Source of the DNA: Daejeonella sp.
GTDB taxonomy: Bacteria; Bacteroidota; Bacteroidia; Sphingobacteriales; Sphingobacteriaceae
DNA: 33,861 bases
Direction of reading: 5' to 3'
Assembly: GCF_030684675.1 (NCBI RefSeq)
Contig: NZ_JAUXXZ010000070.1
Span: 1-33,861, forward strand
Of this stretch, positions 16,701 through 23,662 are shown piece after piece. The position numbers and the translations under genes were made by a program. The stretch's first letter is position 1; every line of letters begins with the position of its first letter. The notes below the pieces were generated by a model. The model was not told the origin of the DNA. It ran no database searches and saw nothing but the letters and a program-made list of their open reading frames with translations.

Positions 16701-18078
16701 AGAGAAATTGATTGCTGAGGTTTGGAAAGTTGTTTTAGACATAGAATCGCTTGGCCTGAATGACGACTTCTTTGATCTGGGTGGACATTCACTTTTGGCC
16801 GTTCAGGTAATGACGCGCCTTGAAAAAGAGACGGGTGTTAAATTACCAATCACCACTCTATTTAAGATATCAGGATTTGCAGATTTTACAAAACAATTTG
16901 ATCTTGCTAAAGGTAAAATCGCTGATTCAAAACAGAAAATTGAATCTAATTCACAAAAAGACAAAGTTAATAAACAGCCAGACTCCAAAATAGGCTACGT
17001 TCCGCCCAGAACGGATGTTGAAAGTCTTGTCGCTCATATATGGGCTGAGAATCTGGGGCTTGACGCCGTGGGAGTATTCGATGATTTTTTTGAATTAGGC
17101 GGACATTCAATGATGGCAATACAGGTACTCAACCAGCTTGAAAAAGAGACCGGAAAGCGGCTGCCATTGGCTAGCTTATTTGAACACAGCACAGTAGAAT
17201 CAATGGCGCTGATGCTGGAAATGGATGCAAAATCAATTACCTGGGATTCATTGGTTGCTATCAAGCCACAAGGCAACAAAATGCCGCTTTATATTGTTCA
17301 TGGCGCTGGATTAAATGTATTATTTTTTAATACCCTGGCAAAAAACATGGATCCTGATCAGCCGGTATATGGTCTACAGGCAAGAGGGCTGAATGGTATT
17401 GACGAGCCATTGGAAAAAATCGAAGATATGGCTGCCTATTATATATCAGAAATAGTAAAACATAATCCAAAAGGACCGTATGCTATTGCAGGTTTTTCTT
17501 TCGGAGGTATCATAGCATTTGAGATGGCAAAGCAATTTAAAGCTATGGGTAAGGAGGTAAAAATGCTCGCCATGTTTGATACTTATGCCTATCAGTCTGA
17601 CCGATACGATTCTACATTCACAAGATTATTCAATAAGACCAGATACCTCAGTAAACAATTGCTTTATACCTTCACCCTGTTCAGTGAAGACCCTAAACGT
17701 ACAATTGAGTACAAAACTGAAGCAATAAAACGCAGGTTCATCCAATTCTACTGGAAACTCAAATATGGTCAGGAACAAAATCAGGAGGGATTTTTCGGAT
17801 ATTCCAATAACATCGATGTAAAGAATGTAGAAGCCTGGGAAAAATATGTATTTACTCCCTATAATGGTTCAATAGAGCTTTTCAGGGCAAAAAAAAGAAC
17901 TTTCTATATGGATGATTTCGAGTATCTCGGCTGGAAACCATTTGCACTAAAGGGAATCAGGATACATGAGATACCTGGAGAGCATAATTATATTTTTGCG
18001 CCACCAAATGATAAGGAGTTTGCAGAAATTCTTCAGAAATGCCTCGATGAGTCGGCACTAAAAAAGAGAGAAACCTAA
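13738..18078 (+). CDS. Terminating NRPS module C-A(Gly)-T-T-TE
   Basis: The 1446-residue protein starts within an ATGA overlap with the upstream NRPS, suggesting coupled translation. The condensation domain (about 15-450) has HHIICDG at 150-156. The adenylation domain (about 470-980) has the same specificity residues as the preceding one, D-I-L-Q-L-G-M-I-W-K, so glycine is predicted. It lacks the methyltransferase insertion. Two carrier domains follow in tandem, both with intact GGHS motifs (S1018 and S1124), separated by a Lys/Gln/Ser-rich linker (about 1050-1080). The thioesterase (about 1175-1440) shows GFSFGG with Ser1254, Asp1281 (MFDTY) and His1416 (GEHNY), a complete alpha/beta-hydrolase triad. 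It should release the chain by hydrolysis or cyclisation. The C and A domains are closely similar to those of the upstream gene, indicating module duplication. There is no epimerase domain. Confidence 0.9.
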   Translation: MNKTERNDLQLNPERVFVPATESQIEILISCLLGGDEASLAYNLSVTLNISGPLNRTFLEQSLQDLIDRHESLRSVFTSDASQICISSKQLLDLKFEDLSHKDNDQNKNFIADFIESEVNTVFDLQNGPLYKLSLFKLENNNHALIFTAHHIICDGWSMGIFLDELGKLYSARIKNEPSELAEANSFTQYALDQKKFSQSNDYKQIEQFWQDQFKDNVPVLDLPTDFQRPAIRTNKSNRLDTILDKNLFSDIKGFSNKQGSSLAITLRTVFEILLYKLSGQDDIVLGLPSAGQAITDNYHLMGHCINLLPIRCRLKDEMSFTQYLKERKFATLDAYDHQQFTFGSLLKNLNIPRDPSRATLVSVVFSLDQGLGGMINFEGLECNVLSNKRDYENFELFINATIEDEDFKIEWTYNTQLFRSETIKQMMEQFESLLNTLVKDPQIKLKDVLFSDRSDFLKKIAGWNDTQFSYPEDKPIYKFVSENAEKHPDKIAVRYNNSTTSYRELNEKANQLAHYLIENQVCQGDTIALAVDRSAELLICLLAIMKTGAAYVPVDPEYPIKRIEYMLEDSAARVLISSHKYKNQFTREGTKEIVLEEIFPELINYPSTEPLVEVKGTDLAYVIYTSGSTGKPKGIAIEHHSLCNFLCSMQKEPGISAQDKLLAMTTISFDISGLELYLPLISGAELLITDADIAKDARELLDLIRTEKVSIMQATPSTWRMMVESNWNERLELKVLCGGEALSKDLAEALMARCTSLWNMYGPTETTIWSAVKQIKDTDAQISIGHPIANTQIYILDQHLRPVPAGRTGEIYIGGAGLARAYLNKPELTAKSFIQNPISPEISNRIYRSGDLGKFLDNGEVQCFGRVDNQVKIRGYRIELGAIEEALNEQDKVKESLVIAREDRPGDQRLVAYVIPDTEANNLNSSQIAAWKQGIKELLPSYMVPGDFVILSQFPLLPNGKIDRKALPKPNESLLENKKPALPKTETEKLIAEVWKVVLDIESLGLNDDFFDLGGHSLLAVQVMTRLEKETGVKLPITTLFKISGFADFTKQFDLAKGKIADSKQKIESNSQKDKVNKQPDSKIGYVPPRTDVESLVAHIWAENLGLDAVGVFDDFFELGGHSMMAIQVLNQLEKETGKRLPLASLFEHSTVESMALMLEMDAKSITWDSLVAIKPQGNKMPLYIVHGAGLNVLFFNTLAKNMDPDQPVYGLQARGLNGIDEPLEKIEDMAAYYISEIVKHNPKGPYAIAGFSFGGIIAFEMAKQFKAMGKEVKMLAMFDTYAYQSDRYDSTFTRLFNKTRYLSKQLLYTFTLFSEDPKRTIEYKTEAIKRRFIQFYWKLKYGQEQNQEGFFGYSNNIDVKNVEAWEKYVFTPYNGSIELFRAKKRTFYMDDFEYLGWKPFALKGIRIHEIPGEHNYIFAPPNDKEFAEILQKCLDESALKKRET

Positions 18079-18086
18079 TATCTCAC

Positions 18087-18809
18087 ATGTCAACGAACCG
18101 GATTTTCTGCGAACAGATCGACCCTATATGGCAAAAAGGATTTTTTAGCCACTCAGAAAAACAGGTCGACATCTGGAAAATAAGTATGCAGGGCTACCAC
18201 CTTATTCCAGAAAATATACTCAGTAAGGGTGAACTTTTAAAGGCAGCCCGTTTTCTTCATTCCAAAGACCGTGATTCTTTTATTTCCAGAAGAGCAGCCC
18301 TGAGAATTCTCCTCAGCAGATATACTGACATTCCCGCTTCAGAGATTGAGTTTATCGCAGGCAAAAATAAAAAACCAGAGCTGAGAGCAGAGTCAGATAA
18401 AATACAGTTTAATGTATCCCATTCAGGTGAACTAATTCTGATTGCCATATCAAATACTGAGATTGGGGTTGATATTGAACGATTAGAAACAGGCTTCAAG
18501 TACACTGATATCCTTAAACATAGTTTCAGTGAGCATGAAATTAGTTGCATCGAAGAGGCGTCTGATAGCAGGGAGCTTTTTTTCAGACTCTGGACCCGCA
18601 AAGAAGCCCAGTGCAAAGCAAGTTCAAAAGGGCTGGACGATGAACTCAGGAATATTCCCTGCCTCGACGGCTGGCATAACATTAATGAAGAACTCATCGG
18701 ATTAAATGGCAACTGGCTACTGAAAAGTTTCAATATTGATTATGAATATATTGGCAGTATCGCCTGCCAGACTGAAACAAAGCTAAATTATTTGTATTTT
18801 GAATTCTGA
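18087..18809 (+). CDS. Sfp-type 4'-phosphopantetheinyl transferase
   Basis: This 240-residue enzyme transfers the phosphopantetheine arm of CoA to carrier-domain serines, here presumably the five carrier domains of the three upstream megasynthases. Diagnostic motifs are present: NVSHS (109-113), GVDIE (127-131, with the metal-binding Asp129 and Glu131) and WTRKEA (169-174). Its length is typical of the Sfp/Gsp class. It starts 8 nt after the NRPS stop in the same direction, so it is almost certainly co-transcribed. The activating enzyme is thus encoded with the assembly line, which argues that the cluster is functionally complete. Confidence 0.93.
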   Translation: MSTNRIFCEQIDPIWQKGFFSHSEKQVDIWKISMQGYHLIPENILSKGELLKAARFLHSKDRDSFISRRAALRILLSRYTDIPASEIEFIAGKNKKPELRAESDKIQFNVSHSGELILIAISNTEIGVDIERLETGFKYTDILKHSFSEHEISCIEEASDSRELFFRLWTRKEAQCKASSKGLDDELRNIPCLDGWHNINEELIGLNGNWLLKSFNIDYEYIGSIACQTETKLNYLYFEF

Positions 18810-18871
18810 AAACAAGCAAATTAAGCATGTTATAGAATGAAAATAATCACATTCATTTAATTCAATAATCG

Positions 18872-19726
18872 ATGACCATCCAGAAAAAATCGCAACTATC
18901 CTACGAAGAGTTTATGGAGGAACACTATAAGCCCAGGGTACCGCTAATTTTTAAAAATGCGTCGAAAGGATGGAAGGCTCAAGGCTTGATTACTCCCGAA
19001 TATCTGAGAGAACATTTTAGTGACCGGAGTACAAGTATTAATTACAAAGAATACACAATTGCAGAGATTTTAGATCGTGTAGCAATAAGTACTCCCGAAA
19101 ATCCGGCTCCGTATCCTGCAATTTTCGAAATCCGGACTCAATTACCTGAGTTACTCCCATTGATTGAGCCGGTTAATATGGGCTATGCTAAACCAAATTG
19201 GTTCGAAGAAAAGGTTTTCCCCCCTGGCAAGCTCGGAAACAGTCTTGAATTATTCATCGGAGGTTTAGGTTGCCAGTTTCCCTTTGCACACATCGACCAG
19301 TACTACACCAATGCCTGGATAACCCAGGTATATGGAGAGAAACAAATAACTATTTTCCCTCAGGGGCAGGATGAAATGCTCTATCCTGATCCAAAGAACC
19401 CATATGTCTCCCTGGTTAATATTTTTAATCCGGACTATAAAATACATCCAAAATTCGAAAATGCGACCCCGATTACAGGAACAATTCTTCCGGGAGAAAC
19501 CTTATTCATCCCCCGCGGAACCTGGCACACAGCTCTTTCACTGACAACCAATATTTCTGTGATATTTGATCAGATCAACGATATTAATTTTGCCAGATGG
19601 AAAAGCGATATCTGGGAATTCAAAAAGCGGGAAAGTTTTAAAAATGCAGTCACCAGCTATGCTTATGCTACCGCAGCAGGTGCTTATTGTAAATTAAAAG
19701 ATCTGTTTTCAGGAGCAAAATATTAG
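18872..19726 (+). CDS. Cupin_8/JmjC-like Fe(II)/2-oxoglutarate oxygenase
   Basis: The 284-residue protein has the cupin_8 layout of small JmjC-type hydroxylases. It carries an HxD metal motif (His140-Ile-Asp142), a lysine suited to 2-oxoglutarate binding (Lys157 in YGEKQIT) and a distal metal His219 (RGTWHT). The N-terminal half has the family's opening (YEEFMEEHYKPRVPLIF), as in peptidyl or small-molecule hydroxylases. There is no signal peptide, so it should act in the cytoplasm. It follows the phosphopantetheinyl transferase by 62 bp and its stop lies inside the terminal hairpin, so it appears to be the last gene of the biosynthetic operon. A role in hydroxylating the peptide, or a carrier-bound intermediate, is inferred from context. 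A housekeeping protein hydroxylase remains possible. Confidence 0.8.
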   Translation: MTIQKKSQLSYEEFMEEHYKPRVPLIFKNASKGWKAQGLITPEYLREHFSDRSTSINYKEYTIAEILDRVAISTPENPAPYPAIFEIRTQLPELLPLIEPVNMGYAKPNWFEEKVFPPGKLGNSLELFIGGLGCQFPFAHIDQYYTNAWITQVYGEKQITIFPQGQDEMLYPDPKNPYVSLVNIFNPDYKIHPKFENATPITGTILPGETLFIPRGTWHTALSLTTNISVIFDQINDINFARWKSDIWEFKKRESFKNAVTSYAYATAAGAYCKLKDLFSGAKY

Positions 19727-19740
19727 TTTGCTCCTGAAAA
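19706..19740. terminator. 14-bp perfect hairpin between convergent genes
   Basis: The arms TTTTCAGGAGCAAA (19706-19719) and TTTGCTCCTGAAAA (19727-19740) pair perfectly around a 7-nt loop that contains the TAG stop of the cupin gene. No long U-tract follows on either strand, but the position between convergent transcripts suits a bidirectional terminator. Confidence 0.6.
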
Positions 19741-19801
19741 TTACCCATGCCAATTGCAGGGAGAAGGGGTTAAGAAAAATATACGGAAATAGAAAACAAG
19801 C

Positions 19802-20539
19802 TTATTGTTTCAATTCTTTTGACCATACCTCATAAATCGGATTCCCTGTAGAACTAAGTCCTGAATGATGCCAGTTCCCATCAACTAATTTCCCGTCAAA
19901 AGAAAGTGAGGCACCTACTCTGCTATTATCACGGGAGAAGAATTCAATATTTTCGGTATACTTTCCATTGACGAAGGTGTATGAGCCTCCGCCAGTACCA
20001 AAAAATTCTTTTGTTTCAGCGTTAATTGCTGCCCATTGAAATTTCGTTCCTGTCAGAACTTTCAGGGTTTTACGCGCTCCTGGCGGACTCATTACGATCT
20101 TTCCATCAGTCTTACGCCCCGACATACGCCAGGTGCCCGCCATCTCACCCTCACCCGTATCGAGCATATCCCAGATAGCTTTTTTGCCACTGATATCACT
20201 ACTTAATTTATTCTTGTTTACAGAAAAGCTGTAGGTAATCGACTGACCGATCTGATCCTTATCATGGGTATTGAATTCAATTTTGGCTACCAAATCCTTG
20301 CTGGAAAAGGAATAGGTTCCTCCCCTGCTTTGTATGAACTGCTTATTCACCTTATCAAAAATCGTATGCATAAAATACCCGTCTGAGAACAGCAGGACCT
20401 GCTCTAAAGTACTCTGCTGGGTTTTCCAGGCACCATTAATCGATTCATCAGCGATTTTGTTATCAGGCACAAAGCCCGTCAGACAAACCATCAAGACAAT
20501 TGATAGTCCTGAGAATAAAGTTTTGGTTTTACTTAGCAT
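19802..20539 (-). CDS. Secreted protein with two lipocalin-like repeats, function unknown
   Basis: The 245-residue protein opens with a signal peptide (MLSKTKTLFSGLSIVLMVCLTGF). The Cys is not in a good lipobox because Val precedes it, so export by signal peptidase I is more likely than lipidation. The mature part contains two similar halves. Each has a GxW start (GAWKTQQ; GTWRMSGRK), a GGTYSF/GGSYTF strand, an EF-x-HDKDQIGQS / EFFSRDNSRVGAS strand, and a closing W-containing segment. This suggests a duplicated beta-barrel or lipocalin-like fold. I recognise it as a family seen in Sphingobacteriaceae but know no function. A ribosome binding site, CGGAG, lies 4 nt before the ATG, unusual in this window. 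It converges with the biosynthetic operon and does not appear to belong to it. Confidence 0.7.
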   Translation of the reverse strand: MLSKTKTLFSGLSIVLMVCLTGFVPDNKIADESINGAWKTQQSTLEQVLLFSDGYFMHTIFDKVNKQFIQSRGGTYSFSSKDLVAKIEFNTHDKDQIGQSITYSFSVNKNKLSSDISGKKAIWDMLDTGEGEMAGTWRMSGRKTDGKIVMSPPGARKTLKVLTGTKFQWAAINAETKEFFGTGGGSYTFVNGKYTENIEFFSRDNSRVGASLSFDGKLVDGNWHHSGLSSTGNPIYEVWSKELKQ

Positions 20540-20892
20540 ATTTCTCCGATTTTAATATTAAAAATAAGAAAAAATTAAGTTCTGGCAAAGGTTAGCAGTT
20601 TTCTGCTTTCAGTGTCAGATCGTTTGTGTTGATTCGCATAACATATTAGATTCAGTGTTTAAATCTAAATTCTGTCCTCGAATTATCTGACTTCTACAGA
20701 GATGACGGTAGATGGTTGGTTGTTGCTTAGTGAAATCCGAGTTCCATTCAAACTCTATTTCCTATTCCCCATTTCCTCATTTGCAACAGATCTTTCCTCG
20801 CGGAAAAATCCACTTAAAGTAAAAATCAATTGACAAATCGACAAATTAATTCATCAACAAATTCATTTGCTAACTTCTAATTCTCTAATTTG
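20540..20892. other. Gene-free stretch with a weak minus-strand promoter and degenerate AT-rich repeats
   Basis: No gene is visible. On the minus strand TAACCTTTG (20594-20586) is a -7-like element with one extra spacer base and may serve the secreted-protein gene. The right part (about 20825-20890) is made of degenerate repeated words (variants of CAAATTCATTTGCTAA and CTAATTTGCTAATT) typical of decaying intergenic repeats. Confidence 0.45.
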
Positions 20893-21312
20893 CTAATTAT
20901 TAATTTCCAGGGAATAATTAATCTCAACTCCCCCGGCAACCAGCATATCATGAACCGAACAGTATTTTTTTACCGCAAGCTCTGCAGCTCTTTCTGCTTT
21001 AGCGGGATCGATATCCCCTTTGAGGTGAAACAATAAGTGGATCTTTGTAAAAATATTGGGGATCTGTTCCCTTCGTTCTGCCTCAACATCGACCGAAAAA
21101 TCATTGATCACTTGTTTTTGCTTTTTAAGGATTGTAACCAGATCTAACGAACTGCAGGAAGCCAATGCCATAAGCACCATTTCCATAGGTCGTACACCAA
21201 GAGCCTGGCCACCAATATCCGGAGAACCGTCAATATGTACTTTTACTGTTGAGGAGGGGGCTGATGCTTCAAAATGAACCGCATCATTTACTCTTTTTAA
21301 GGCTACTTTCAC
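20893..21312 (-). CDS. OsmC-family thiol-dependent peroxidase-like protein
   Basis: The 139-residue protein matches the OsmC/Ohr fold. It has a GGQALGVRPMEM segment with the family's conserved proline, then Cys53 in ASCSSLD and Cys118 in KYCSVH, the two catalytic cysteines that reduce organic hydroperoxides. It most resembles the general OsmC branch (YhfA-like), whose physiological substrate is often unclear. It starts at a GTG, with a good promoter just upstream and no in-frame ATG alternative. It lies downstream of the sulfate operon on the same strand but has its own promoter and is separated by a long hairpin. A link to sulfur or thiol redox balance is only suggested by position. Confidence 0.85.
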   Translation of the reverse strand: MKVALKRVNDAVHFEASAPSSTVKVHIDGSPDIGGQALGVRPMEMVLMALASCSSLDLVTILKKQKQVINDFSVDVEAERREQIPNIFTKIHLLFHLKGDIDPAKAERAAELAVKKYCSVHDMLVAGGVEINYSLEINN

Positions 21313-21328
21313 TGCTTTATATTTTTGA

Positions 21329-21359
21329 CAAAGTTAGGGATTTTGCAAGGCATATCCAA
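21329..21359 (-). promoter_or_regulatory. Bacteroidota-type promoter for the OsmC gene
   Basis: On the minus strand TAACTTTG (21336-21329) fits TAnnTTTG exactly, with TTG at 21359-21357 as -33, spaced 20 nt. Transcription would begin about 12 nt before the GTG start at 21312. Confidence 0.65.
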
Positions 21360-21391
21360 TGAGGTATGAGCAATCAGGGATTAGCTGTGAG

Positions 21392-21436
21392 CTATGAAAT
21401 GACGTTAATAGCTGAACTATTAACGTCATTTCATAG
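21392..21436. terminator. 20-bp perfect inverted repeat after cysN
   Basis: CTATGAAATGACGTTAATAG (21392-21411) and its exact complement (21417-21436) flank a 5-nt loop. It begins 18 nt beyond the cysN stop, so it most likely ends the sulfate operon. It has no U-tract, so a role in mRNA 3'-end protection or protein binding is also possible. Confidence 0.5.
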
Positions 21437-21454
21437 TAACACATTATTAGTATT

Positions 21455-22705
21455 TTATCCTGCGTTAGCGCGGAACATCAAAGCTCCAACAGTCAGGTTT
21501 GTACGAGGATCAATCAGAATCGCACCCCCATTCAGTTTATTATCCTGATAAAGATCAAAAGCAAGGGATTCAGCAGTTTTAAGCACTATCCGACCGATAT
21601 CATTTAATTGAAACGAATCTGTGTCTATTTTTTCAAGAGTATTTATATTAACCTTATGAAGGATCTCACGAATCTTACATTTAGTAACCTTACTATTATG
21701 CTGGATCAGGTACATGATAGACGAATCCAGCGGACGTGTGTCCATCCAGCATAAATCTGCCTCAATTTCCTGAGAAACCAGAGGCTCATGAGAAGTATTA
21801 ACCAAAATATCACCGCGGCCAATATCAATATTATCCTTAAGGTGAAGGGTTACCGACATTCCCGACTGCGCCTCATCCTGTTCTGAAAAATCGGTTTCAA
21901 TTTTACTGATCTCTGAACGGATTCCCGATGGCAGAACCGTAATCTTATCATTCACATGAAAACTTCCACTTAAAATACGACCGGCGTATCCACGATAATC
22001 ATGAAGTTCATCAGTCTGCGGTCTGATCACCCATTGTACAGGCATGCGTGCCTGATGTGACAATACCGCTTCATTTACCTCGATGGTTTCGAGATGATCA
22101 AGCAGGCTCTTCCCATCATACCAGGACATTTTATCTGATTTATTTACAATATTATCTCCCTTCAGAGCACTTACCGGAATATAGGTTACCTCTTTCAGGT
22201 TAAGTTTAACCGCAATGGCAGCATAAGCCTCCCTGATGGAATTGAAAACATCCTCACTGTAAGCCACCATATCCATCTTATTGATACAGACAACCACATG
22301 TTTAAGTTCAAGAAGGGAAACCAGGAAAGAATGTCTGATGGTTTGCTCCACCACACCATTTCGGGCATCCACCAGAATAATCGCCAGGTCAGAATTGGAT
22401 GCTCCGGTAACCATATTTCGGGTATACTGGATATGTCCCGGAGTATCAGCAATGATAAACTTTCTTCTGTCTGTCTGAAAATATTTATAGGCCACATCAA
22501 TGGTAATCCCCTGCTCGCGCTCAGCCTTTAATCCATCTGTTAAAATGGCCAGGTCAATTGTTCCGTCATCATTCTTACGGTTCGACTGCTGCAAAGCCTC
22601 AAGCTGATCGGCGAGGATTGACTCACTATCATAAAGAAGACGGCCAATTAAAGTACTCTTACCGTCATCTACACTTCCGGCTGTAAAAAATTTTAGTAAA
22701 TCCAT
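21455..22705 (-). CDS. cysN: Sulfate adenylyltransferase subunit 1 (GTPase)
   Basis: The 416-residue GTPase subunit couples GTP hydrolysis to formation of adenosine 5'-phosphosulfate (APS) by CysD. Translation-factor GTPase motifs are clear: the P-loop GSVDDGKS (10-17), GITID, DTPGH and NKMD. They are followed by EF-Tu-like beta domains. No APS kinase (CysC) domain is fused, which agrees with the APS-type reductase in the same operon. The open frame extends further upstream, but the start at 22705 (MDLLKFF) gives the family's usual N-terminus and leaves a 1-nt gap after cysD, so the longer reading is rejected. It is the last gene of the sulfate operon. Confidence 0.95.
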   Translation of the reverse strand: MDLLKFFTAGSVDDGKSTLIGRLLYDSESILADQLEALQQSNRKNDDGTIDLAILTDGLKAEREQGITIDVAYKYFQTDRRKFIIADTPGHIQYTRNMVTGASNSDLAIILVDARNGVVEQTIRHSFLVSLLELKHVVVCINKMDMVAYSEDVFNSIREAYAAIAVKLNLKEVTYIPVSALKGDNIVNKSDKMSWYDGKSLLDHLETIEVNEAVLSHQARMPVQWVIRPQTDELHDYRGYAGRILSGSFHVNDKITVLPSGIRSEISKIETDFSEQDEAQSGMSVTLHLKDNIDIGRGDILVNTSHEPLVSQEIEADLCWMDTRPLDSSIMYLIQHNSKVTKCKIREILHKVNINTLEKIDTDSFQLNDIGRIVLKTAESLAFDLYQDNKLNGGAILIDPRTNLTVGALMFRANAG

Positions 22706-22706
22706 A

Positions 22707-23612
22707 TTAAAAATATCCCCCCTTCTTACGGTCTTCCATGGCAGCCTCGGATACTTTGTCATCCATTCTGGCGCCTCGTTCACTAATTTTTGAAAATTTG
22801 ATCTCTTCAATGATATCATCGATCTGATCTGCATCCGACTCAACAGCTGCAGTACAGGTCATATCCCCCACCGTTCTGAAACGAACATTCTTACGTTCTA
22901 TATGATCCTCATGATCCATGTTCAGGAACTCAGCTGCAGCCATTAACTGTCCATTTCGGGTAATAACCTCGCGCTCATGTGCAAAATAGATCGATGGCAA
23001 TTCGATTTTTTCCCGACGGATATAATTCCAGACATCGAGTTCAGTCCAGTTACTGATCGGGAATACCCTGACATTTTCTCCTTTATGGATTCTGCCATTA
23101 TAAATATTCCATAGTTCCGGCCGCTGACGTTTCGGATCCCATTGCCCAAATTCATCACGGACCGAAAATATTCTCTCTTTGGCGCGGGCCTTTTCCTCAT
23201 CCCTGCGGGCACCGCCTATGCATGCATCAAACTTATTTTCGGCAATGGTGTCCAGCAAAGTGACGGTTTGCAGGGCATTTCTACTCGCATTTTTCCCAGT
23301 CTGTTCAATTACCTTTCCCTGATCAATTGAATCCTGAACATAACCTACAATCAGTTTCTCTCCAATCCTTGAGATCATATTATCACGATAGGTAATTGTC
23401 TCAGGAAAATTATGTCCGGTATCTATATGCACCAGTGGAAAGGGAAACTTTCCGGGTCTGAATGCTTTTTCAGCAAGTCTGACAAGTGTTATCGAGTCCT
23501 TTCCGCCAGAAAATAACAAAGCGGGTTTTTCAAACTGGCCGGCAACTTCACGCAATATATATATTGCTTCGGCTTCCAGCTGGTCTAAATAAGTTGTGTC
23601 CTGTTTATTCAT
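22707..23612 (-). CDS. cysD: Sulfate adenylyltransferase subunit 2
   Basis: The 301-residue catalytic subunit joins sulfate to ATP to give APS. It belongs to the PP-loop ATP pyrophosphatase fold, with SGGKDS at 35-40. Conserved CysD segments follow: HIDTGHNFPE, GGARRDEEKARAKER, and the C-terminal RFRTVGDMTCTAAV and ERGARMDDK. Length is normal for the family. It lies 50 bp after cysH and 1 nt before cysN, so it is co-transcribed with both, and the two subunits form one complex. Confidence 0.96.
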   Translation of the reverse strand: MNKQDTTYLDQLEAEAIYILREVAGQFEKPALLFSGGKDSITLVRLAEKAFRPGKFPFPLVHIDTGHNFPETITYRDNMISRIGEKLIVGYVQDSIDQGKVIEQTGKNASRNALQTVTLLDTIAENKFDACIGGARRDEEKARAKERIFSVRDEFGQWDPKRQRPELWNIYNGRIHKGENVRVFPISNWTELDVWNYIRREKIELPSIYFAHEREVITRNGQLMAAAEFLNMDHEDHIERKNVRFRTVGDMTCTAAVESDADQIDDIIEEIKFSKISERGARMDDKVSEAAMEDRKKGGYF

Positions 23613-23662
23613 ATTAAATTATAAAATCGCATTATGATGCGTAAAAATTTGATTCATCTTGT

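Noticed and set aside
22706-22843. Longer N-terminus for cysN overlapping cysD
   Set aside because: The extra 46 residues lie within the cysD coding region in another frame and are not CysN-like; the ATG at 22705 gives the expected MDLLKFF...GSVDDGKS beginning.
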